From Draconibacterium sp. (lineage in GTDB: Bacteria; Bacteroidota; Bacteroidia; Bacteroidales; Prolixibacteraceae), in assembly GCA_030595485.1 (NCBI GenBank), contig JAUVDE010000005.1, positions 1 to 23,757 of the forward strand: 23,757 nt of DNA, in the 5' to 3' direction. The translations under genes and the position numbers were made by a program. Below the pieces are notes generated by a model. It was not told the origin of the DNA. It was given only the letters and a program-made list of their open reading frames with translations, and did no database searches. Shown here in pieces: positions 7,806 to 14,034 of the stretch (position 1 is its first letter; each line of letters starts with the position of its first letter).

Positions 7806-8252
7806 TTAGATTATCTCGGTAATTTCAATATCATTTCCTTGAAAAGAAAAACTATCTCCAACTTTTTTGGTGTGAAGCAGTTTGCCAATGGGCGATGCTA
7901 AGGAAATACAAAAGTAACTTTGGTTTTCAATATCAATTTTGCCGATGGCAGACAAAATGAAATAATTGTTTTGTGTAGTTATTACAAGACTCCCAAATTC
8001 AACAGATTTTAACTTTTGGCGAAGATTTATTTTTAAAAGTTCAGATTTTAACATTTCAGTTTTGGTTAGCTGGACTCTGTTTTTCTCCACTTCCATTTGC
8101 ATTAAAGTCCGGCTGGTCTCATACTTATCGCCTACACTACTTTTTGTTTCGTTATCGCGTGATTCTTTTGCTGAGTTAATGGCCTGACGTGCAAACTCAA
8201 TACGCTGATTCAGCAATAAAATTATTTTCTCAAAAATTTGTTCTTTAATCAT
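7806..8252 (-). CDS. GreA/GreB family transcript-cleavage-factor-like protein
   Basis: 148 residues from the ATG at 8252; an upstream TTG at 8279 would place a promoter-like element inside the gene. The N-terminal half (1-80) is a long helical hairpin with the GDKYETSR segment at 41-48, and the C-terminal half (85-148) is the small beta domain with the family motif SLASPIGKLLHTKKVGDSF at 118-135. This matches a group of short Gre-like proteins in Bacteroidota that databases sometimes mislabel as 3-oxoacyl-ACP synthase. GreA/GreB enter the RNA polymerase secondary channel and stimulate cleavage of backtracked RNA; whether this divergent member does so, or is an inhibitor or competitor, is open. 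The gene is convergent with the helicase at 6601-7722. Confidence 0.8.
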   Translation of the reverse strand: MIKEQIFEKIILLLNQRIEFARQAINSAKESRDNETKSSVGDKYETSRTLMQMEVEKNRVQLTKTEMLKSELLKINLRQKLKSVEFGSLVITTQNNYFILSAIGKIDIENQSYFCISLASPIGKLLHTKKVGDSFSFQGNDIEITEII

Positions 8253-8265
8253 TTCAATAAAAAAA

Positions 8266-8274
8266 CGAAAGATA
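8266..8274 (-). promoter_or_regulatory. Putative -7 element of the Gre-like gene
   Basis: TATCTTTCG on the minus strand, 14 bp upstream of the ATG at 8252, resembles TAnnTTTG with a C inserted or substituted near the end, as seen upstream of the helicase and acetate transporter. The short leader is compatible with the weak use of Shine-Dalgarno sequences in this phylum. Confidence 0.4.
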
Positions 8275-8306
8275 GGCAAGTAATAACGTAGCGTAAGAAT
8301 TGCGGT

Positions 8307-9443
8307 TTAAATATCTTTCTGTAATTCAATAAAGAAAGTGGTTCCAGTCGCCTCCGAACTTTCGAACCATACATTACCATTTAGGTACTTTTCGCCTAGA
8401 AGTTTCATGCAGTAAGTTCCAATTCCGCGACCAACTCCTTTGGTGGAGAAGGTGCGCCTAAAAAGTTGTAGCTGAACATGGTTTGGAATAAAACTTTTGT
8501 TGTGAACCGAAAAGCGAACATGATTTTCAAAATCCAAACAATTCAAAGTAATCTCATCATTTGGAACAAGCGCATCGATGCCATTTTTAATCATATTGGC
8601 TAAAACACGTTGAAGTAATATTCTGTCCGTATTTAATAGAGTGTTTTTGGCCTCCGGGTGAATGTATATTTTTTTACTCGGATTTAATTCGTGTTTCGAA
8701 TAAACTTGTTTTAAGCCATGAATTATGGAATGGGTTTCTATAGGATTAAACTCAGGTTTTAGATCGCCACTTTCGGCAGCATTTAGTTCTCTCTGAATTT
8801 TAATCTCATCAACCAAATTATCCGCCGCATTCGCAATGGTTTCAGCAATATCATTTATCTCTGCCGGGTCGTCAAGTTCCTTCATAATTGTAGAAAGACC
8901 AGAGATACCACCAGCGCTGTTTAAAATATCGTGTAAAAACACGCGTTCCAGCGATTCTTTCCTTTTTTCAGCACTAATGTCAGTTATTGAAAAGATGGTG
9001 AGGTTTTCTCCATTCAAAGGAAAAGGAGTGGCTGTTACCCGAAGATCGTACGCATCGTTATTGCTTGTGAGGATTTTACATTCTTTGGTTGACTTTACAC
9101 CTTTTTGCGATTCTAATATGGCATTTACGGCACCACATGATTTACAAAATTCAGATGTTCCACATCCCGCTTTTGTGCGAAATGCATTAGTACACGACAT
9201 TATTTCACAAGTACGTTTACCAAGTATTTTTTCTATGTCTTTAATCTTAAAAAATTGGCTAAAGCTACTATTGGAATATACAATTTGACGATGCTTATTA
9301 AGTACAAGAACCATTTGAGAAATGGAATTTATTAACTTAACGATTAACTCGTTTTGAGCGATCAAATTATGTTGTAGCGCTAATTGTCCATTTGTATAGC
9401 GCAATGCTGGAGCATAGCTCGTTAGGGTTGTTTCTTCAAACAT
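8307..9443 (-). CDS. Orphan PAS-domain sensor histidine kinase with Cys cluster
   Basis: 378 residues from the ATG at 9443, which has an AAAGGA stretch 9-14 bp upstream; a TTG at 9461 is less likely. No membrane segments, so cytoplasmic. A PAS domain spans about 35-158 and includes five cysteines (Cys79, 84, 94, 100, 103) in the pattern CxxxxC, then GCG, then CxxC, suggesting a metal, Fe-S or disulfide redox site. His171 in FLHDILNSAGG is the likely phosphoacceptor, and the HATPase domain shows the N box NMIKNGIDAL (283-292), the G box GVGRGIGTY (336-344) and ATGTTF at the end. No response regulator is adjacent. It is probably a redox- or gas-responsive kinase; the signal is inferred only from the cysteines. 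Confidence 0.9.
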   Translation of the reverse strand: MFEETTLTSYAPALRYTNGQLALQHNLIAQNELIVKLINSISQMVLVLNKHRQIVYSNSSFSQFFKIKDIEKILGKRTCEIMSCTNAFRTKAGCGTSEFCKSCGAVNAILESQKGVKSTKECKILTSNNDAYDLRVTATPFPLNGENLTIFSITDISAEKRKESLERVFLHDILNSAGGISGLSTIMKELDDPAEINDIAETIANAADNLVDEIKIQRELNAAESGDLKPEFNPIETHSIIHGLKQVYSKHELNPSKKIYIHPEAKNTLLNTDRILLQRVLANMIKNGIDALVPNDEITLNCLDFENHVRFSVHNKSFIPNHVQLQLFRRTFSTKGVGRGIGTYCMKLLGEKYLNGNVWFESSEATGTTFFIELQKDI

Positions 9444-9592
9444 TTCAATACGTCCTTTCAATGGTTTGCATTGGCAATGTAGTTTTTATTTTGCAGTTAT
9501 TCAAGGGTTTATGGCTTAATTTGGACAGCTGCTTATGGAAGTTACTACTGGTGAGGAAAGAAGAGAAGTGGGAGGCAGAATAATTTGGTAAA

Positions 9593-9634
9593 TAGAAAAA
9601 GGCTGATTCTTAACTAAGAATCAGCCTTTTTCTA
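9593..9634 (-). terminator. Strong terminator downstream of the acetate transporter gene
   Basis: A perfect inverted repeat of about 19 bp per arm (AGAAAAAGGCTGATTCTT and its complement) with a tiny central loop, flanked by A and T tracts. It lies 15 bp after the transporter stop and would work in both directions. Confidence 0.9.
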
Positions 9635-9648
9635 TAATTATGTTAATG

Positions 9649-10221
9649 TTATTCAGCTTTTTTAGCCCATGCAGTTCCTAGTGGAAGAACCGTTTTTCCT
9701 GCTACATCGTTAATGATGATAGCGCCCATCATATACCATGCAGCCAATGCACAGAAGATTAATTCGTAACCTGCAACAACATTCATTATTGGATTACCAA
9801 AATGACCAATAATCAGAAGGATAAAACCAATTTCCAATAAAATAAAGGTAATGGCCATTGCTTTATGTACATAAAATGAAGCAAACAATAAAATACAAGT
9901 ATAAAGAGCCCATGCAACCAAGTACCAACCTACGTCGGTTTTCGATGCCGGGTAAACACCATAATGATTTAATAACCAAATTATTCCTAGTCCAATCCAG
10001 AACGAACCGTAAGCAACAAAGGCACTAAAACCAAAATTATTACCTACTTTTTGTTCCATAAAACCGGCAATCATTTGTGCCAAACCACCAAAAACTAAAC
10101 CCATTGCTAATACCGGACCTATGCCCAATAAACCAATGTTATGAATTTGTAAAAGTAAAGTTGTTAATCCAAAACCAGCTAAACCTACTACAGCTGGATT
10201 TCCCATTTTTTGAGTACTCAT
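9649..10221 (-). CDS. satP: Acetate uptake transporter, AceTr (GPR1/FUN34/SatP) family
   Basis: 190 residues with six hydrophobic helices and the family signature near the N-terminus, NPAVVGLAGFG (8-18), a variant of NPAPLGL. Members import acetate or succinate with protons across the inner membrane, and the length matches the bacterial family (about 190 residues). Further matches include GLVFGGLAQMIAGFMEQKVGNNFG (written in the protein at about 41-64), the part that lines the channel. It is a monocistronic unit with its own promoter-like element and strong terminator. Choice between acetate and other short carboxylates is inference. Confidence 0.93.
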   Translation of the reverse strand: MSTQKMGNPAVVGLAGFGLTTLLLQIHNIGLLGIGPVLAMGLVFGGLAQMIAGFMEQKVGNNFGFSAFVAYGSFWIGLGIIWLLNHYGVYPASKTDVGWYLVAWALYTCILLFASFYVHKAMAITFILLEIGFILLIIGHFGNPIMNVVAGYELIFCALAAWYMMGAIIINDVAGKTVLPLGTAWAKKAE

Positions 10222-10253
10222 TATAATTGTATTTAATATTGAAAATCAGCGCG

Positions 10254-10261
10254 CGAAAGTA
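10254..10261 (-). promoter_or_regulatory. Putative -7 element of the acetate transporter gene
   Basis: TACTTTCG followed by CGC on the minus strand, 33 bp upstream of the ATG. The same eight bases followed by CG precede the helicase gene at 6569. The -33 region has only CTG at the ideal distance. Confidence 0.5.
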
Positions 10262-10507
10262 GGGTTTCCAACATAAGAATCAGCCATTTTATACCTGTAC
10301 GATAGCGGTTTAATGTTTTGTTGATTTTGGGAGAACGCTGCTAGCTACTTGCCACAATTTATGAGCTAAATAACTATTGCAATGTTTGTCATTATGAAGC
10401 ACGGAATATTTAATTTTAATTCATAATTGAATGACATAAATTTTGTGCGTTATTTCAAATTTACACAAAAACATCAATAGTTGTCTGTCAGGCAGTTATG
10501 ATTTGAT

Positions 10508-10570
10508 GTCATTAGCAACTCGTTTCAGAATATTCTGATACCTGAGATGCTGAAATAAGTTCAGCATGAC
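10508..10570. repeat. REP-like element pair, inverted
   Basis: Right copy: ATGCTGAA (10547-10554), loop ATAAG, TTCAGCAT (10560-10567), followed by GAC. Left copy, opposite orientation and more degraded: GTCATT at 10508, then ACTCGTTTCAGAAT, which includes the 14-bp palindrome TCAGAATATTCTGA at 10525-10538. From memory, the word GTCATNCTGAACTTGTTTCAG recurs between genes in many Bacteroidota genomes; recurrence in this genome cannot be seen from one window. Confidence 0.6.
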
Positions 10571-10588
10571 GGCTTATTGTAATACAAA

Positions 10589-10617
10589 AAATGCCACCCC
10601 AAAAAGGAATGGCATTT
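10589..10617 (-). terminator. Terminator of the pnt operon
   Basis: AAATGCCA / TGGCATTT stem which on the minus strand is followed by a run of T. It lies about 55 bp past the pntB stop. Confidence 0.8.
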
Positions 10618-10640
10618 CATAAATATTGTCAAAAGTCTTA

Positions 10641-10668
10641 GTACTAACTACTCAGTACTAATTACTAT
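10641..10668. repeat. Degenerate 7-bp tandem repeat (GTACTAA type)
   Basis: Heptads GTACTAA, CTACTCA, GTACTAA, TTACTAT end two bases before the pntB stop codon complement at 10671. This places the tract directly after the stop of pntB in the transcript. Confidence 0.6.
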
Positions 10669-10670
10669 TT

Positions 10671-12113
10671 TTACATACTCTTAATCTCAGTAACCAACTT
10701 CGAAATAGAAGCTTTAGCATCGCCAAATAACATGCGGGTTTTGTCGTTAAAGAACAGGAAATTTTCGATTCCTGCATAACCTTTACCCATACCACGTTTC
10801 ATGATGATGATGTTTTTCGCCAAGTGAGCATCGATAATTGGCATTCCGTAAATCGGACTACTTGGGTCGTCGTAGGCAGCCGGATTAACCACATCGTTTG
10901 CACCAATAACAATGGCAACATCAACGTTTGGCATATCCGGATTAATATCATCCATTTCAACCAAATTTTCATAAGGTACGTCAGCCTCTGCCAACAATAC
11001 GTTCATGTGTCCTGGCATGCGCCCAGCAACTGGGTGAATGGCATATTTTACTTCAACACCTTTACCTTCTAACAAAGTATCTAATTCGTGTGCAATGTGC
11101 TGCGCCTGTGCAACGGCCAATCCGTAACCAGGAATAATAACTATTTTTTGCGAATAGCTTAATAAAACAGCCGCATCACTCAATTGAATTTCCTTGATTG
11201 TTCCCTGGTCGCCACCTTCTGCGGCAGCGCCACCACCACCAAATGCACCAACAATAACATTTATTAGCGAGCGGTTCATGGCTTTACACATCAACATGGT
11301 TAAAATCATTCCGGCAGCTCCAACAAGAATACCACCTAAAATCATTGCCTGGTTGCTGTAAATAAATCCAGCCATTGCAGCAGCAATACCTGTTAACGAG
11401 TTCAGTAACGAAATTACAACCGGCATGTCGGCTCCTCCAATTGGCATTACAAACATAACTCCATAAACCAACGAAATAGCCAGTAGCGCATAAAGTGCCA
11501 TGCTCATTTCTGCTGGTGGATTCGGGGAGATGGTGATGTAAACACCAAGCCCTAATGTAACAACCAATAAAACCAGATTTATGTAAGTCATAAATGGTTT
11601 CATAATATCGCCGACCCTGCCATCGAGTTTAGCAAAAGCAATCATACTTCCACTAAATGCGATGGCACCAATAATTAATCCTAAAATAGTTACTATAATT
11701 GACCCCACATCGCCAGCAATGGCATTTGGGTATTCCAACAAAGCAACCAACATCGAAGCAGCACCACCGGTAGCATTATAAATCGATACCAGTTGAGGCA
11801 TCGCCGTCATTTTAATTTTACGGGCAATCATCCAGCCAATAGCCGAACCTACTCCAATTGCAGCCAAAATTATCCACACATTTGTTAATGGGATTCCATT
11901 TCCTCCGGCATCCTTGTGCAATAAAAGTGTAGTTACCATTGCTAATCCCATTCCGCCGGCAGCCCACAAGTTTCCAGTACGGGCAGTGGCAGGGTGCGAA
12001 AGTAATTTCAAACCATATACAAAAAGCAGTGCGGCAATCAGGTAACTTAGCTCAAGTAGTGAGTCGCCAATGGTAAATTCCATTCCGTTTAATATTCCTA
12101 TTACTTTATCCAT
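10671..12113 (-). CDS. pntB: NAD(P) transhydrogenase subunit beta
   Basis: 480 residues: multiple membrane helices over about 1-290 (domain II, with MPQLVSIYNATGGAAS at 105-120) and a soluble NADP(H)-binding domain III at about 310-480. The latter carries GYGLAVAQAQH (329-339), HPVAGRMPGHMNVLLAEA (360-377), VIGANDVVNPAA (402-413) and LFGDAKAS, all close to E. coli PntB. Together with PntAA and PntAB it couples proton entry across the inner membrane to hydride transfer from NADH to NADP+, giving NADPH. It is the last gene of the operon, 6 bp after pntAB. Confidence 0.97.
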   Translation of the reverse strand: MDKVIGILNGMEFTIGDSLLELSYLIAALLFVYGLKLLSHPATARTGNLWAAGGMGLAMVTTLLLHKDAGGNGIPLTNVWIILAAIGVGSAIGWMIARKIKMTAMPQLVSIYNATGGAASMLVALLEYPNAIAGDVGSIIVTILGLIIGAIAFSGSMIAFAKLDGRVGDIMKPFMTYINLVLLVVTLGLGVYITISPNPPAEMSMALYALLAISLVYGVMFVMPIGGADMPVVISLLNSLTGIAAAMAGFIYSNQAMILGGILVGAAGMILTMLMCKAMNRSLINVIVGAFGGGGAAAEGGDQGTIKEIQLSDAAVLLSYSQKIVIIPGYGLAVAQAQHIAHELDTLLEGKGVEVKYAIHPVAGRMPGHMNVLLAEADVPYENLVEMDDINPDMPNVDVAIVIGANDVVNPAAYDDPSSPIYGMPIIDAHLAKNIIIMKRGMGKGYAGIENFLFFNDKTRMLFGDAKASISKLVTEIKSM

Positions 12114-12119
12114 AACTCA

Positions 12120-12434
12120 CTACTTTTTTTTCTTTTTAAACATTTCAAGCATTCTGTCGGTAACGGCAAATCCACCAACTACGTTTAACGTTCCAAAAAT
12201 CAGGGCTAAAATCCCCAAAATCAGACTCAACGAGAACGTTGTTAGGTCGGCATGACCAACAAGAATAATTCCTCCAATAATAATAACACCACTAATTGCG
12301 TTAGCGCCCGACATAAGCGGGGTGTGCAATACGGCAGGTACATTGGAAATCACTTCAATACCCACAAATATGGATAAGGCGATTATAAATATCGCTTCTT
12401 TGTATTCAAAGAAAAACGTTAATACTTGTTCCAT
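12120..12434 (-). CDS. pntAB: NAD(P) transhydrogenase subunit alpha part 2 (membrane)
   Basis: 104 residues with three to four hydrophobic helices and the conserved segment SNVPAVLHTPLMSGANAISG (30-49), matching the C-terminal membrane part of E. coli PntA. The ORF ends in a basic KKKKK tail. As in Rhodospirillum rubrum, subunit A is split into two polypeptides. Lies 5 bp after pntAA and 6 bp before pntB, so translation is probably coupled. Confidence 0.95.
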   Translation of the reverse strand: MEQVLTFFFEYKEAIFIIALSIFVGIEVISNVPAVLHTPLMSGANAISGVIIIGGIILVGHADLTTFSLSLILGILALIFGTLNVVGGFAVTDRMLEMFKKKKK

Positions 12435-12439
12435 ATCTG

Positions 12440-13570
12440 TTATGCTTTTTCGATTACTGATTTAACACGTTCGTTGTAAATTTCTTTTGCATGTGTTATG
12501 CAAGTTCCTTTTACAATATCATCTTCAAAATTCAGGTTTAATGCACCTTCTTCTGCAATCATCAATTTCATGAAGTTCAGTACATTTTTACCAAACATGC
12601 GGCTGGCATCCATTGGTTTTTGTGCAGGATAATTCGACTGACCAATAATACTTACACCTTTATAAACAACTGTTTCGTCATTTTTAGTCAGTTCGCAGTT
12701 ACCGCCACTCGATGCTGCAAGGTCAATAATCACCGAACCCGGTTTCATAGCATCAACAGCTTCTGTCGGAATTAAAAGCGGAGCTTTGCGTCCAGGAATC
12801 TGAGCAGTACAAATTACCACATTCGATTTGGCAGCTACATCGTTAATTGCCTGTTGCTGTTTCTTTTTAAAATCTTCGGTTTGCTCAACGGCATAACCAC
12901 CAGCGGCTTTGTCTTCGGTAGCACCTTCCACCTCAACAAATTTTCCTCCCAAACTCATTACTTCTTCTTTTACAGCCGAACGCACATCAAATACTTGTAC
13001 CTGTGCACCCAGTTTTCGCGAGGTTGCAATGGCTTGTAATCCTGCAACACCAGCACCCAAAATCAATACGTTTGCCGGACGAATTGTCCCTGCAGCAGTC
13101 ATAAACATCGGAAAGAATGTTGGTAATTTAGTAGCAGCTTCCAAAACCGCCATGTAACCCGAAACGGTTGCCATCGACGATAAAATATCCATGGCTTGCG
13201 CACGCGAAGTTCGCGGAATTAAATCGAGGCTAAATGTTGTAATTCCTTTGTCGAGGAATGTTTTTACAAGCTTGGTATCCCATAGCGGATTAAATGCGCT
13301 AACCCAAACCTGCGAATCTTTAATTTTCTCTGTATCTCCATCAGCCGGAGGCTGAATTTGTAATAGAACTTCCGCTTTTGTAAATACATCAGCGCGTGCA
13401 ACGACTTTCGCTCCAACGGCTTCGTAGTCGGCATCTGCGGCAAAGGCAGTTTCACCGGCTCCCTGTTCAACAATTACCTCAACTTTTAAGTCGGTAAAAG
13501 TTTTTACAGTTTCCGGAAGTAAAGCTACACGGGTCTCAGCGCCGTATTCCTTTAATAGTCCAAGAATCAT
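12440..13570 (-). CDS. pntAA: NAD(P) transhydrogenase subunit alpha part 1 (NAD-binding)
   Basis: 376 residues, the soluble domain I that binds NAD(H). It resembles alanine dehydrogenase/PntA: KEYGAETRVALLPETV at the N-terminus, RTSRAQAMDILSSMATVSGY at 120-139, the Rossmann loop GAGVAGLQA (172-180) followed by the acidic VFDVR (193-197), and IDLAASSGGNCE further on. Compared with the 510-residue E. coli PntA, the missing C-terminal helices are the separate pntAB gene. First gene of the operon, with a TAGATTTG promoter-like element about 30 bp upstream and inverted repeats beyond it. Confidence 0.97.
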   Translation of the reverse strand: MILGLLKEYGAETRVALLPETVKTFTDLKVEVIVEQGAGETAFAADADYEAVGAKVVARADVFTKAEVLLQIQPPADGDTEKIKDSQVWVSAFNPLWDTKLVKTFLDKGITTFSLDLIPRTSRAQAMDILSSMATVSGYMAVLEAATKLPTFFPMFMTAAGTIRPANVLILGAGVAGLQAIATSRKLGAQVQVFDVRSAVKEEVMSLGGKFVEVEGATEDKAAGGYAVEQTEDFKKKQQQAINDVAAKSNVVICTAQIPGRKAPLLIPTEAVDAMKPGSVIIDLAASSGGNCELTKNDETVVYKGVSIIGQSNYPAQKPMDASRMFGKNVLNFMKLMIAEEGALNLNFEDDIVKGTCITHAKEIYNERVKSVIEKA

Positions 13571-13599
13571 AAATTTCGATTTAGATATTAATTTGGAAG

Positions 13600-13637
13600 C
13601 AAATCTAACAAATTATAATTACCGTGTTCGCACACGG
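13600..13637 (-). promoter_or_regulatory. pnt operon promoter with adjoining inverted repeat
   Basis: TAGATTTG (complement at 13600-13607) is a full match to the -7 consensus TAnnTTTG and is followed by C, as often seen. Upstream, a perfect inverted repeat CCGTGT-N4-ACACGG (13622-13637) covers the place where a -33 element would sit, making it a candidate operator. Another inverted repeat, TTAACA-N4-TGTTAA, lies at 13659-13674. Confidence 0.5.
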
Positions 13638-13719
13638 AATAATTTTTTATTATGATTTTTAACAGATTTGTTAACAAGGCAGGAAAGTATACGGTCTCAG
13701 TCTCAGTTCACAGCAAAAG

Positions 13720-13753
13720 TAATACTGAATACTGCGACCGAGACTGAATACTT
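13720..13753. repeat. Degenerate 7-bp tandem repeat (AGTATTC type)
   Basis: On the minus strand the units read AGTATTC, AGTCTCG, a 5-mer GTCGC, AGTATTC, AGTATTA. Just upstream, at 13695-13706, TCTCAG is repeated twice. Confidence 0.45.
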
Positions 13754-13920
13754 TTTCAGACTGGCTGCCGGGCTTTTCGCTAAAGTTGCTTTGCCTTTGC
13801 CAGTTCTGCCAACAATATTCAGGTCGCTTCCTCCGGTCGCTCCAGTCTGTTGGGTATCACAGGCAAATGCTACGGCAAGCTATCGCTTCAATCCCTGCCG
13901 GGCGAGTGCGATTGTTTAAT

Positions 13921-13948
13921 TGTCATTTCGAATGCAGTGAGAAATCTG
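13921..13948. repeat. REP-like element, second family
   Basis: The word TGTCATTTCGAATGCAGTGA followed by GAAATCTG forms an imperfect hairpin (ATTTC pairs with GAAAT). From memory, GTCATTTCGAACGAAGTGAGAAATC-type words (here split for length) recur between genes in Bacteroidota genomes. Recurrence in this genome is not visible in the window. Confidence 0.5.
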
Positions 13949-14003
13949 TAACAGCAAAGCTAAATACCTACCAATCTCACAGTAGTACTTTCATAAAATA
14001 ACA

Positions 14004-14031
14004 AACTGATTACTGAATATTGACCACTGCT
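14004..14031. repeat. Degenerate 7-bp tandem repeat (NACTGAN type)
   Basis: Heptads AACTGAT, TACTGAA, TATTGAC, CACTGCT end 3 bp before the stop codon complement of the BatA-domain gene. Confidence 0.5.
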
Positions 14032-14034
14032 TTC

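Larger units (their letters stand above)
10262..10640. other. Gene-free region between the transporter and pntB
   Basis: About 450 bp without a supportable gene. It holds, from left to right: the upstream part of the transporter promoter; an imperfect inverted repeat at 10388-10435 (GTCATT ... AATGAC arms with an inner ATGAA/TTCAT pair); a REP-like pair at 10508-10570; and the pntB terminator near 10589-10617. The transporter and pntB are both on the minus strand, so transcripts from the pnt operon enter here. Confidence 0.6.
13638..14003. other. Gene-free, repeat-rich region upstream of the pnt operon
   Basis: About 370 bp without a supportable gene; open frames of 71-83 codons here have no protein-like features. 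It contains a TTAACA/TGTTAA inverted repeat (13659-13674), a period-7 tract, a G+C-rich block at 13761-13919 (about 85 of 160 bases G or C) flanked by a 9-bp direct repeat CTGCCGGGC at 13765 and 13895, and a REP-like element at 13921. The block looks like remnant repetitive DNA. Confidence 0.55.

Noticed and set aside
8836..9288. 150-codon plus-strand open frame opposite the histidine kinase
   Set aside because: Antisense shadow of a well supported kinase; no family motifs of its own.
10388..10435. Imperfect inverted repeat with GTCATT/AATGAC ends
   Set aside because: Bulged and AT-rich; it might be a worn REP element but the match is too loose to call.
13668..13919. 83-codon open frame through the G+C-rich block
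   Set aside because: The reading is rich in Ala/Pro/Ser and matches the repeat block, not a protein family; its composition follows the DNA repeats.
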